A stretch of DNA of 64,000 bases from Hydrogenophaga crocea (GTDB lineage: Bacteria; Pseudomonadota; Gammaproteobacteria; Burkholderiales; Burkholderiaceae_C): the NCBI RefSeq assembly GCF_011388215.1, contig NZ_CP049989.1, positions 4,320,001 to 4,384,000 on the forward strand, given 5' to 3'. Below are positions 14,987-25,939 of the stretch, one piece after another. Each line of letters begins with the position of its first letter. Position 1 is the first letter of the stretch. Both the position numbers and the translations under genes were made by a program. The notes under the pieces are model-generated. The model saw only the letters and a list, made by a program, of their open reading frames with translations, did not search any database and was not told the origin of the DNA.

Positions 14987-15967
14987 ATGTTCGCTTTCAT
15001 ACTTCGGCGGCTGGTGCAGGCTCTGATCGTGATGGTCAGCGTGGCCCTGATCGCCTTCATGCTGTTCCAGTACGTCGGTGATCCGGTGGTGTTCCTGCTC
15101 GGCCAGGACGCCACGCCCGAGCAGGTGCGCGCGCTGCGCGCCGACCTCGGCCTGGACAAGCCCTTCATCATCCAGTTCTGGCACTTCCTCATGAACGCGG
15201 CGCAGGGCGAGTTCGGCCTGAGCCTGCGCCAGGGTGCCAAGGTTTCGCGCCTGATTGCCGAGCGTTTCCCGGCCACGCTGGAGCTGGCCCTGGTGGCCGC
15301 CGTGCTCGCGCTGGTGGTGGGCATCCCCATGGGCGTGTACGCGGCGCTCAAGCGCGGCACCTTCATGAGCCAGGTGTTCATGACGATCTCGCTGCTCGGC
15401 GTGTCGCTGCCCACCTTCCTGATCGGCATCCTGCTGATCCTGGTGTTCGCGGTCCACCTGGGCTGGTTCCCGAGCTTCGGCCGCGGCGACGTGGTGCAGA
15501 TGGGCTGGTGGAGCACCGGGCTGCTCACGCCCAAGGGCTGGCTGCACATCACCCTGCCCGCGATCACGCTGGCGATCTTCCAGCTCACGCTGATCATGCG
15601 GCTGGTGCGCGCCGAGATGCTCGAGGTGCTGCGCACCGACTACATCAAGTTCGCGCGGGCACGCGGCCTCACCAACCGCGCGGTGCATTTCGGCCATGCG
15701 CTCAAGAACACGCTGGTGCCGGTGATGACCATCACCGGCCTGCAGCTTGGCGGCCTGATCGCCTTCGCGATCATCACCGAGACCGTGTTCCAGTGGCCGG
15801 GCATGGGCCTGCTGTTCATCCAGGCCGTGACCTTCGCCGACATACCGGTGATGGCCGCCTACCTGTGCCTGATCGCGCTGATCTTCGTGGTGATCAACCT
15901 GATCGTCGACCTGCTTTATTTCGCGGTCGACCCGCGGCTGCGCGTCGAAAAGGCCGGAGGCCACTGA
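14987..15967 (+). CDS. Peptide-type ABC transporter permease (DppB-like)
   Basis: A 326-residue inner-membrane permease of the DppB/OppB family. It has an N-terminal transmembrane helix (FILRRLVQALIVMVSVALIAFML), a periplasmic region with GQDATPEQVRALRADLGLD, and a five-helix core. The EAA loop that contacts the ATPase is in DYIKFARARGLTNRAVHFGHALKNT. The ATG at 14987 follows the T-tract of the hairpin directly; an in-frame TTG 15 bases upstream lies in the T-tract and was rejected. It pairs with the DppC-like permease encoded about 3 kb downstream. Confidence 0.92.
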   Translation: MFAFILRRLVQALIVMVSVALIAFMLFQYVGDPVVFLLGQDATPEQVRALRADLGLDKPFIIQFWHFLMNAAQGEFGLSLRQGAKVSRLIAERFPATLELALVAAVLALVVGIPMGVYAALKRGTFMSQVFMTISLLGVSLPTFLIGILLILVFAVHLGWFPSFGRGDVVQMGWWSTGLLTPKGWLHITLPAITLAIFQLTLIMRLVRAEMLEVLRTDYIKFARARGLTNRAVHFGHALKNTLVPVMTITGLQLGGLIAFAIITETVFQWPGMGLLFIQAVTFADIPVMAAYLCLIALIFVVINLIVDLLYFAVDPRLRVEKAGGH

Positions 15968-15969
15968 AC

Positions 15970-17256
15970 ATGGCCGTCACCTCGCGCATCCGGGCCCATG
16001 GCCGCGCCTTCGCGCACATCGCGGCCTACCACCCTGAGCTCACCGCGCTGCGCCGCGACCTGCATGCGCATCCCGAACTGGGCTTCGAGGAGCGCTACAC
16101 CAGCCAGCGCGTGGTCGAGTCGCTCAAGGTCTGCGGCGTGGACGAGATCCACACCGGCATCGGCAAGACCGGCGTGGTCGCGGTGGTGCGCGGCCGCAGC
16201 ACGGCCAGCGGCCGCATGATCGGCCTGCGCGCCGACATGGACGCCTTGCCCATGACCGAGCACAACGACTTCGCCTGGAAGTCGAGCAAGCCCGGCATGA
16301 TGCACGGCTGCGGCCACGACGGGCACACGGCCATGCTGGTGGGCGCCGCGCGCTACCTCGCCGAGACGCGCCACTTCGACGGCACCGCGGTGCTGATCTT
16401 CCAGCCCGGCGAGGAGGGCTTCGCGGGCGCCAAGGCCATGATCGAAGACGGCCTGTTCGAGCGCTTTCCGGTGCAATCCGTGTTTGCCATGCACAACTGG
16501 CCGCAGATGCGCCCAGGCACCGTGGGCATCAACCCCGGCCCCATGATGGCCGCGGCCGACCGCATCACCATCGAGATCACGGGCAAGGGTGGCCATGGCG
16601 CGCATCCCTATGCCACGGTCGACCCGGTGGTGGTCGCGGCCCACATCATCACGGCGGTGCAGACCATCGTGTCGCGCAACGTGCGCGCGATCGACAGCGC
16701 GGTGATCAGCCTGTGCGCCATGCAGGCCGGCGATCCCGGCGCGTTCAGCGTGATCCCGGGCACCGCGCGGCTCGTGGGCACGGTGCGCACCTTCAACCCC
16801 GAGGTGCAGGCCATGGTCGAGAAGCGCCTGCACGAGGTGTGCTCGGGCGTGGCCCTGGGCCTGGGCGCGTCGGCGCACCTGCACTACGAACGCATCTACC
16901 CGGCCACCATCAACACGCGCGACGAAGCCCGCTTCGCGATGGAGGTGGCACAAAAGCTCGTGGGCCACGAGCACGTGGACCGCAACATGGACCCGAGCAT
17001 GGGCGCCGAAGACTTTTCCTTCATGCTGCAGGTCAAGCCCGGCGCCTACCTGCGCCTGGGCCAGGGCGCCGAGAACGGCGTGGGCGCCTGCTTCCTGCAC
17101 AACAGCCGCTACGACTTCAACGACGACGTGCTGCCGCTGGGTGCGGCGCTGCACGCCGGCCTTGTCGAACAGGGCATGCCGCTCGCCGAAGAAGCGGCGC
17201 AGCCCACCCTCCGTCACACACCCGTTTCACCCAACCCTGTCAGGAGCGACGCATGA
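15970..17256 (+). CDS. M20-family amidohydrolase (hippurate hydrolase-like)
   Basis: A 428-residue metal-dependent amidohydrolase of peptidase family M20D, which cleaves N-acyl amino acids and related amides in the cytoplasm. Metal-binding and catalytic motifs are present: ADMDALPM, MMHGCGHDGHTAML, FQPGEEGFAGAKAMI, AMHNWPQM and GKGGHGAHPYATVDPV. There is no signal peptide, so it should act after uptake. It sits inside the importer cluster, 2 bases after the first permease gene and overlapping the second receptor gene by 4 bases. This suggests that the imported compound is an N-acylated amino acid or peptide hydrolysed on entry. The exact substrate is inference. Confidence 0.9.
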   Translation: MAVTSRIRAHGRAFAHIAAYHPELTALRRDLHAHPELGFEERYTSQRVVESLKVCGVDEIHTGIGKTGVVAVVRGRSTASGRMIGLRADMDALPMTEHNDFAWKSSKPGMMHGCGHDGHTAMLVGAARYLAETRHFDGTAVLIFQPGEEGFAGAKAMIEDGLFERFPVQSVFAMHNWPQMRPGTVGINPGPMMAAADRITIEITGKGGHGAHPYATVDPVVVAAHIITAVQTIVSRNVRAIDSAVISLCAMQAGDPGAFSVIPGTARLVGTVRTFNPEVQAMVEKRLHEVCSGVALGLGASAHLHYERIYPATINTRDEARFAMEVAQKLVGHEHVDRNMDPSMGAEDFSFMLQVKPGAYLRLGQGAENGVGACFLHNSRYDFNDDVLPLGAALHAGLVEQGMPLAEEAAQPTLRHTPVSPNPVRSDA

Positions 17257-18821
17257 CCTTCACCCAAACCGCCGCCGCCTTGCTGGCCATGACCGCTGTC
17301 GGCATGGCATCGGCACAGACCGTGCGCATCGGCAACCAGGGCGATGCCCTGTCGATGGACCCGCATTCGCTCAACGAATCGCTGCAGCTGAGCGTCACGG
17401 GCAACGTCTACGAGCCGCTGGTGGCGCGCGACCGCAACCTCAAGGTGATCCCCGGGCTGGCCACGAGCTGGCGCCAGACCTCGCCCACGGTGTGGCGCTT
17501 CGAACTGCGCAAGGGTGTGCAGTTCCACGACGGCACGCCGTTCACCGCCGACGACGTGCTGTTCACCTTCGCGCGTGCCGCGGGCGAGGGCTCGGACATG
17601 AAGAGCTACGTCAACGACGTGAAAGAAGTGCGCAAGGTCAACGACCACGTGGTCGACATCGAGACCAAGACGCCGTTCCCCATCCTGCCCGACGTGCTCT
17701 CGCTGCTCTACATCATGAGCAAGAAGTGGAGCGAGGAGAACCAGGCCACGCGTCCCGTGGACCGCCGCAAGGGCATCGAGAACGCGGCCTCGTTCCGCGC
17801 CAACGGCACCGGTCCGTTCCGCCTGCGCGAGCGCCAGCCCAACGTGAAGACCACGTTCCAGCGCAACGGCAGCTACTGGGGCAAGATCGAAGGCAACGTG
17901 GTGAACGTGGAGTACACGCCGATCGGCAACGACGCCACGCGCGTGGCCGCGCTGCTCTCGGGCCAGGTCGACGTGATCGAGCCGGTGCCGCTGCAGGACG
18001 TGCAGCGCATCAATGGCAGCGGCAAGTCCAAGGTGCTGCAAGGCCCCGAGCTGCGCACCATCTTCCTGGGCATGGACCAGAAGCGCGACGAGCTGCTGTA
18101 CTCGAACGTGAAGGGCAAGAACCCCTTCAAGGACAAGCGCGTGCGCCAGGCCTTCTACCAGGCCATCGACATCCAGGGCATCCAGCGCACCGTGATGCGA
18201 GGCGCCTCGTCGCCCACCGCGCTGATGGTGGGCCCGGGCATCACCGGCTTCGATCCCGCGCTGAACACGCGCCTGCCCTACGACCCCGAAGCCGCGAAGA
18301 AGCTGCTCGCGGAAGCCGGCTACCCCAACGGCTTCGAAGTGGCCATGAACTGCCCGAACGACCGTTACGTCAACGACGGCAACGTGTGCCAGGCCGTTGC
18401 GGCCAACCTCGCGCGCGTCGGCGTGAAGATCAACTTGCAGGCCGAAACCAAGGGCACCTATTTCCCCAAGATCCTGCGCCGCGACACCAGCTTCTACATG
18501 CTGGGCTGGACGCCGGGCACCTACGACGCGCACAACGCGCTCAACGCCCTGATGCGCTGCGTGGACGATTCGGGTGCGGGCCAGTTCAACCTTGGTTCGT
18601 ACTGCAACCCCAAGCTCGACGAGCTGACCAACAAGATCCAGGCCGAGACCGACAAGACCAAGCGTGACGCCATGATCCGCGAGGCCTTCAAGATCCACTC
18701 GGACGACGTCGGCCACCTGCCGCTGCACCAGCAGGCCCTGGCATGGGGCGTGGCCAACAACGTGAGCCTCGTGCAGATGGCCGACAACTTCATGCCCTTC
18801 CGCTACTTCTCGGTGAAGTAA
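17253..18821 (+). CDS. Peptide/dipeptide-type ABC transporter substrate-binding protein 2
   Basis: A second periplasmic receptor (522 aa) of the same family as the one heading the cluster. The signal peptide is MTFTQTAAALLAMTAVGMASA. The two receptors share long similar stretches, for example GMDQ(H/K)RDEL followed by SN(I/V)KGKNP and the RVR-YQAID region, so they are paralogues. They differ in the pocket-forming middle, which suggests different ligands for one transporter. The ATG overlaps the stop of the M20 gene by 4 bases. Its position between the two permease genes, rather than at the operon start, is unusual. Confidence 0.92.
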   Translation: MTFTQTAAALLAMTAVGMASAQTVRIGNQGDALSMDPHSLNESLQLSVTGNVYEPLVARDRNLKVIPGLATSWRQTSPTVWRFELRKGVQFHDGTPFTADDVLFTFARAAGEGSDMKSYVNDVKEVRKVNDHVVDIETKTPFPILPDVLSLLYIMSKKWSEENQATRPVDRRKGIENAASFRANGTGPFRLRERQPNVKTTFQRNGSYWGKIEGNVVNVEYTPIGNDATRVAALLSGQVDVIEPVPLQDVQRINGSGKSKVLQGPELRTIFLGMDQKRDELLYSNVKGKNPFKDKRVRQAFYQAIDIQGIQRTVMRGASSPTALMVGPGITGFDPALNTRLPYDPEAAKKLLAEAGYPNGFEVAMNCPNDRYVNDGNVCQAVAANLARVGVKINLQAETKGTYFPKILRRDTSFYMLGWTPGTYDAHNALNALMRCVDDSGAGQFNLGSYCNPKLDELTNKIQAETDKTKRDAMIREAFKIHSDDVGHLPLHQQALAWGVANNVSLVQMADNFMPFRYFSVK

Positions 18822-18874
18822 ACCCCGCGCCCCATCGGGCGGATGCCGGCCGGCGCGGCCGCATCCGCCCGCGC

Positions 18875-19810
18875 ATGCCCTGTCCCACGGACCACAACGT
18901 GATCGCCTTCCTGCACAAGGTATTCGACAGCGATGTCGGCTACAGCTTCCGCACCTCGCCGACGGCCATCGTGGCCGCGGTGATCGCGGCCATCTGCATC
19001 TTCTGCGCGGTGTTTGCCCATTGGGTGGCGCCGCACAACCCCTTCGACCTTGCCACGCTCGACCTGATGAACGCGCGCCTGCCCCCCATGTGGCAGGAGG
19101 GCGGCAACCCGCAGTTCGCGCTCGGCACCGACGACCAGGGCCGCGACATCCTGTCCGCGCTCATGTACGGCGCGCGCATCTCGCTGGCCGTGGGCCTGGC
19201 CTCGGTGGTGCTGTCGGTGCTCATCGGCGTCACGCTGGGCCTGCTCGCGGGTTTCCTGGGCGGCTGGATCGACGCCTTCCTCATGCGCCTGTGTGACGTG
19301 ATGCTGTCGTTCCCGCCCATCCTGATCGCGCTGCTGATCGCCGGTGTGGGGCGTGCGCTGTTTCCCAACGCGCACGAGACGCTCGCCTTCGGCGTGCTCA
19401 TCATCTCCATCACGCTCACCGGCTGGGTGCAATACGCGCGCACGGTGCGCGGCTCCACGCTGGTCGAGCGCAACAAGGAATACGTGCAGGCCGCGCGCGT
19501 GACCGGCGTGGCGCCGCTGCGCATCATGGGCCGCCACGTGCTGCCCAACGTGCTCGGCCCGGTGCTGGTGCTGGCCACCATCCAGGTCGCCACGGCCATC
19601 ATCACCGAGGCCACGCTGTCCTTCCTGGGCGTGGGCGCGCCGCCCACCTCGCCCTCGCTGGGCACGCTCATCCGCGTGGGCAACGACTACCTGTTCTCGG
19701 GCGAGTGGTGGATCACCATCTTCCCGGGCCTGATGCTCATCCTCATCGCCCTGAGCGTGAACCTGCTGGGCGACTGGCTGCGCGACGCCCTGAACCCCCG
19801 GCTCCGTTGA
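18875..19810 (+). CDS. Peptide-type ABC transporter permease (DppC-like)
   Basis: A 311-residue inner-membrane permease of the DppC/OppC family and partner of the DppB-like protein. It has an N-terminal transmembrane helix after DVGYSFRTSPTA, the OppC-type motif FALGTDDQGRDILSALMYGARISL, and an EAA loop in EYVQAARVTGVAPLRIMGRHVLPN. The start is uncertain: ATG 18875 has no clear ribosome binding site, and GTG 18899 in frame would shorten it by eight residues. A gap of 53 bases separates it from the second receptor gene. Confidence 0.9.
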   Translation: MPCPTDHNVIAFLHKVFDSDVGYSFRTSPTAIVAAVIAAICIFCAVFAHWVAPHNPFDLATLDLMNARLPPMWQEGGNPQFALGTDDQGRDILSALMYGARISLAVGLASVVLSVLIGVTLGLLAGFLGGWIDAFLMRLCDVMLSFPPILIALLIAGVGRALFPNAHETLAFGVLIISITLTGWVQYARTVRGSTLVERNKEYVQAARVTGVAPLRIMGRHVLPNVLGPVLVLATIQVATAIITEATLSFLGVGAPPTSPSLGTLIRVGNDYLFSGEWWITIFPGLMLILIALSVNLLGDWLRDALNPRLR

Positions 19811-19812
19811 AC

Positions 19813-20777
19813 ATGAGTCTTCTGCAAGTCAAGAACCTCGTCGTCGAGTTCCCCACGCGCCGCGGCACGCTGCGCGCGCTCGACGACATCTCCTTCGACA
19901 TCGCGCCCGGCGAGATCCTGGGCGTGGTCGGCGAATCGGGCGCTGGCAAGTCGCTCACGGGCGCCTCCATCATCGGCCTGCTCGAGCCGCCGGGGCGCAT
20001 CGCCTCGGGCCAGGTGCTGCTCGAAGGCCAGCGCATCGACCACCTGCCGCACGAGCAGATGCGCCGCATCCGCGGGCGCAAGATCGGCGCCATCTTCCAG
20101 GACCCGCTGACCTCGCTGAACCCGCTGTACTCGGTGGGCCGCCAGCTCATCGAGACCATCACCACGCACCTGCCGGTGAGCCAGGCCGAGGCGCGCGAGC
20201 GCGCCATCCAGCTGCTCAAGGACACCGGCATCCCCGCGGCCGAGCAGCGCATCGACCACTTCCCGCACCAGTTCTCCGGCGGCATGCGCCAGCGCGTGGT
20301 GATCGCGCTGGCGCTCGCGGCCGAGCCGCAGTTGATCGTGGCCGACGAGCCCACCACCGCGCTCGACGTGTCCATCCAGGCGCAGATCATCACGCTGCTC
20401 AAGACCATCTGCAAACAGCGCGGCGCGGCCGTCATGCTGATCACGCACGACATGGGCGTGATCGCCGAGACCTGTGACCGCGTGGCCGTGATGTACGCGG
20501 GCCGCATCGCCGAGATCGGCCCGGTGCACGAGGTGATCAACCACCCGGCCCACCCCTACACCCGCGGCCTGATGGCCTGCATCCCCGACATGACCGAAGA
20601 CCGCGAGCGGCTGCACCAGATCGACGGCGCCATGCCGCGCCTGAACGCCATCCCCAAGGGCTGCGCCTACAACCCGCGCTGCGAGCGCGTGTTCGATCGC
20701 TGCCACGCCGAGCGGCCCGAGCTCATGGACGCGGGCGCCACGCGCGCCGCCTGCTGGCTCTCGAGCGGAGCCGCTGC

Positions 20778-20781
<4 letters not shown>
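19813..20781 (+). CDS. Peptide-type ABC transporter ATP-binding protein (DppD-like)
   Basis: A 322-residue cytoplasmic ATPase energising the importer. Walker A is GESGAGKS, the signature is FSGGMRQR, Walker B is [12 protein letters not shown] and the switch His is in LITHDMGV. The C-terminal oligopeptide-transporter extension follows, with HPYTRGLM and the Cys-rich [20 protein letters not shown], a region that can bind an iron-sulfur cluster in some homologues. It starts 2 bases after the permease stop and overlaps the next ATPase gene. Confidence 0.93.
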
Positions 20782-21803
<1,022 letters not shown>

Positions 21804-21807
21804 GTCG

Positions 21808-22656
21808 CTAGGCGTAGCGTTTGCTGCGCAGGTTGTTCTTCATCTCGCGCAGCAGCGGCTGCAGCCGCGTGCTGCCGATGCGCAGCGCCAGGCAGGTGGC
21901 GAGGATGTCGATCACCATCAGGTGCAGCAGCCGCGAGGTCATGGGGCTGTAGCGGTCGTAGCCCTCGGGGTGGTCGGCCGCGAGGTGGATGTGGCCCACC
22001 TGCGCCATCGGCGAGCCGCTGGTGGTGATGGTGATCACCGTGGCGCCGTGCTTGCGCGCGATGTCGGCCGCGTCCATCAGGTCGCGCGTGCGGCCCGAGT
22101 TCGACACGATCACCAGGCAGTCGCCCGCGCTCAGCAGCGACGCGCCCATCACCTGCATGTGGCCGTCGCTGTAGGCCACGGCGTTGATGCCCAGCCGGAA
22201 GAACTTGTGCTGGGCGTCGTGCGCCACGATGCCCGAGTTGCCCGCGCCGTAGAACTCGATGCGGCCGCGCGCCTTCCACGAGGCCATGAGCGCGTCCACC
22301 GCGCGCTCGATCGCGTGGCTCGACGCGTCGTTGCGGTACTTGAGGAAGGCCGCCACCGTGTTGTCGACCACCTTCACCAGCACGTCGCCGGTCTTGTCGT
22401 CGGCGTCCACGCTGCGGTGAATGAAGGGCACGCCCTCGCTCACCGTGCCCGCGAGCTTGAGCTTGAAATCCGACAACCCGTCGTAGCCCATGCTGCGGCA
22501 GAAGCGCACCACCGTGGGCTTGCTCACGTGCGCACGCTCGGCCAGCTCGCTCACGGGCAGGCTTGCGAAGCTGCGCGGGTCTTGCAGCACCAGCCGGCCC
22601 ACGCGCTGTTCGGCCGGGGCGAGCGAGGGCAGGGAGGCCTTGATGCGGTCGAGCAT
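21808..22656 (-). CDS. hexR: RpiR-family transcriptional regulator, HexR-like
   Basis: A 282-residue regulator with an N-terminal RpiR-type helix-turn-helix ([20 protein letters not shown], about residues 45-64) and a C-terminal SIS sugar-phosphate-binding domain ([25 protein letters not shown]). The run from [13 protein letters not shown] through [16 protein letters not shown] and DADD closely follows HexR, the KDPG-responsive regulator of central carbon metabolism. It is divergent from transaldolase, with a HexR-like palindrome in the 64-base gap. The start [10 protein letters not shown] at 22656 matches the family; longer in-frame starts would enter the tal gene. An alternative is another RpiR member acting on the adjacent importer. 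Confidence 0.82.
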   Translation of the reverse strand: MLDRIKASLPSLAPAEQRVGRLVLQDPRSFASLPVSELAERAHVSKPTVVRFCRSMGYDGLSDFKLKLAGTVSEGVPFIHRSVDADDKTGDVLVKVVDNTVAAFLKYRNDASSHAIERAVDALMASWKARGRIEFYGAGNSGIVAHDAQHKFFRLGINAVAYSDGHMQVMGASLLSAGDCLVIVSNSGRTRDLMDAADIARKHGATVITITTSGSPMAQVGHIHLAADHPEGYDRYSPMTSRLLHLMVIDILATCLALRIGSTRLQPLLREMKNNLRSKRYA

Positions 22657-22683
22657 GGCGTGGAACCCGGTGGACGAATGGTC

Positions 22684-22698
22684 TGAAATTTTATTACC
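22684..22698. promoter_or_regulatory. Predicted HexR operator between regulator and tal
   Basis: TGAAATTTTATTACC matches the imperfect palindrome TGTARTTTTAYTACA, the HexR-type consensus as I recall it, at 13 of 15 positions. It stands out as an AT-rich block in a very GC-rich context and lies 22 bases before the tal start. This is a consensus comparison by eye. Confidence 0.6.
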
Positions 22699-22720
22699 GG
22701 CGGGTCGCGATAATGCGCTC

Positions 22721-23662
22721 ATGAACCAGCTCGACGCGCTCAAACAGTTCACCACCGTGGTCGCCGACACCGGCGACTTCAAGCAACTGGCGGCCTATGC
22801 CCCGCAGGACGCCACCACCAACCCCTCGCTGATCCTCAAGGCGGTGCAGAAGCCCGAATACGCGCCGCTGCTGGCCCAGGCCATTGCGCGCCACGGCAGC
22901 GCCGACAAGGTGGCGCTGATGAACCGCCTGCTGGTGCGCTTCGGCTGCGAGATCCTGAGCCTGATCCCGGGCCGGGTGTCGACCGAGGTCGATGCCCGCC
23001 TGAGCTTCGACACCGCGGCCACGCTGGCACGCGCGCGCGAACTCATCGCGCTCTACCGCGCCGAGGGCGTGGACAGCGGCCGTGTGCTGATCAAGGTCGC
23101 GGCCACCTGGGAAGGCATCCGCGCGGCCGAGCAGCTCGAGCGCGAAGGCATCCACACCAACCTCACGCTGCTGTTCTCCTTCGCGCAGGCGGTGGCCTGC
23201 GGCCAGGCGGGCGTGCAGCTCATCTCGCCCTTCGTGGGCCGCATCTACGACTGGTACAAGAAGCAGGCCGGCGCCCAGTGGGACGAAGCCGCCAACGCGG
23301 GCGCGAACGACCCCGGCGTGCGCTCGGTGCGCCGCATCTTCGAGCACTACAAGCGCCACGGCATCCGCACCGAGGTGATGGGCGCGAGCTTTCGCAACGT
23401 GGGCCAGATCGTTGCGCTCGCGGGTTGCGACCTGCTCACCATCAGCCCCGAGCTGCTCGCGCAACTGGCCGCAAGCGAGGCGCCGCTCACGCGCGCGCTC
23501 GACGCCGACGCGGCCCGCGCGCTCGACCTGCCCGCGGTGGCCTACGACGAGGCGGGCTTTCGCTTCGCGCTCAACGAAGACGCCATGGCCACCGAAAAGC
23601 TCGCCGAGGGCATCCGCGCCTTCGTGGCCGACGCGATCAAGCTCGAAGCGCTGATGGTCTGA
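22721..23662 (+). CDS. tal: Transaldolase
   Basis: Transaldolase (313 aa) moves a dihydroxyacetone unit between sedoheptulose-7-phosphate and glyceraldehyde-3-phosphate in the non-oxidative pentose phosphate pathway. The Schiff-base lysine is Lys125 in [13 protein letters not shown]. Other family segments are [39 protein letters not shown] and [10 protein letters not shown]. Length matches class I (TalB-type) enzymes. It starts right after the predicted HexR operator and is closed by a bidirectional terminator, so it is probably monocistronic and under control of the divergent regulator. Confidence 0.96.
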   Translation: MNQLDALKQFTTVVADTGDFKQLAAYAPQDATTNPSLILKAVQKPEYAPLLAQAIARHGSADKVALMNRLLVRFGCEILSLIPGRVSTEVDARLSFDTAATLARARELIALYRAEGVDSGRVLIKVAATWEGIRAAEQLEREGIHTNLTLLFSFAQAVACGQAGVQLISPFVGRIYDWYKKQAGAQWDEAANAGANDPGVRSVRRIFEHYKRHGIRTEVMGASFRNVGQIVALAGCDLLTISPELLAQLAASEAPLTRALDADAARALDLPAVAYDEAGFRFALNEDAMATEKLAEGIRAFVADAIKLEALMV

Positions 23663-23691
23663 GCCCGCCGCCCCCGAGCGGGAGGGCCCAT

Positions 23692-23724
23692 AAAAAAACC
23701 CCGCGATCGCTCGCGGGGTTTTTT
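23692..23724. terminator. Bidirectional terminator between tal and groL
   Basis: AAAAAAACCCCGCGA / TCGCGGGGTTTTTT with a TCGC loop forms a perfect stem flanked by A-run and T-run, serving the convergent tal and groL genes. Confidence 0.93.
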
Positions 23725-23748
23725 GTTGGCCGGGAAGCCGGGCGGGGC

Positions 23749-25398
<1,650 letters not shown>

Positions 25399-25431
25399 TC
25401 AGACTCCTGAATAGCGATAAAGGGGGAGGGC

Positions 25432-25722
25432 TTACTTCTCGACGACCGCGAACAGGTCGTCTTCCTTCATGACGAGCAGCTCGTCGCCGTCGACCTTGAC
25501 GGTCTGGCCGCTGTACTTGCCGAACAGGACACGGTCACCGACCTTCACGGTCAGCGCCTTGGTTTCGCCCTTGTCGTTGGTCCGGCCCGGACCCACGGCC
25601 ACGACCTCGCCCTGGTCGGGCTTCTCGGCGGCGGCGTCGGGAATGACGATGCCGGAGGCGGTCTTGGTTTCGCTGTCGACGCGCTTGACGATCACGCGAT
25701 CGGCGAGGGGACGAAGTTTCAT
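25432..25722 (-). CDS. groS: 10 kDa co-chaperonin GroES
   Basis: GroES (96 aa) caps the GroEL ring. It begins [14 protein letters not shown] and contains the mobile loop [18 protein letters not shown] and the roof and core strands GEVVAVGPG and [12 protein letters not shown]. Length is typical. It is the first gene of the groESL operon; RBS AGGAGATGC precedes the ATG. An 80-base leader separates it from the CIRCE element. Confidence 0.97.
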   Translation of the reverse strand: MKLRPLADRVIVKRVDSETKTASGIVIPDAAAEKPDQGEVVAVGPGRTNDKGETKALTVKVGDRVLFGKYSGQTVKVDGDELLVMKEDDLFAVVEK

Positions 25723-25801
25723 TGCATCTCCTGAATGGGAAGAATGTTGGTGGAGGGAAAAAGGGGGTTCCGACCCGGGGGCCGGGACACGGGCGCGAAT
25801 G

Positions 25802-25828
25802 TTAGCACTCGGCGCCGGCGAGTGCTAA
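25802..25828. promoter_or_regulatory. CIRCE operator (HrcA site) of groESL
   Basis: A perfect match to the CIRCE inverted repeat: TTAGCACTC, nine bases, GAGTGCTAA. HrcA repressor binds this site in other bacteria. It overlaps the predicted transcription start of the sigma-32 promoter and lies about 80 bases upstream of groES. Confidence 0.97.
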
Positions 25829-25857
25829 TCATGGGGCCGACGTGTGTCGATTTCAAG
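25829..25857 (-). promoter_or_regulatory. Sigma-32 heat-shock promoter of groESL
   Basis: On the minus strand CTTGAAA (25857-25851) is followed after 14 bases by CCCCATGAT (25836 down), a near-perfect RpoH promoter. Transcription would begin inside the adjacent CIRCE operator. Confidence 0.85.
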
Positions 25858-25888
25858 AGCGCGGCAACGGCGATCGGCTGGCACGCCC

Positions 25889-25917
25889 AAAAAAAGAGCC
25901 CGGGAGGTCCCGGGCCC
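25889..25917 (-). terminator. Terminator of the PAS histidine kinase gene
   Basis: A stem of GCCCGGGA / TCCCGGGC is followed on the minus strand by a T-run, 23 bases after the kinase stop codon and just ahead of the groESL promoter. Confidence 0.85.
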
Positions 25918-25939
25918 TGTCTGGGGTCGTCGGCGGTTC

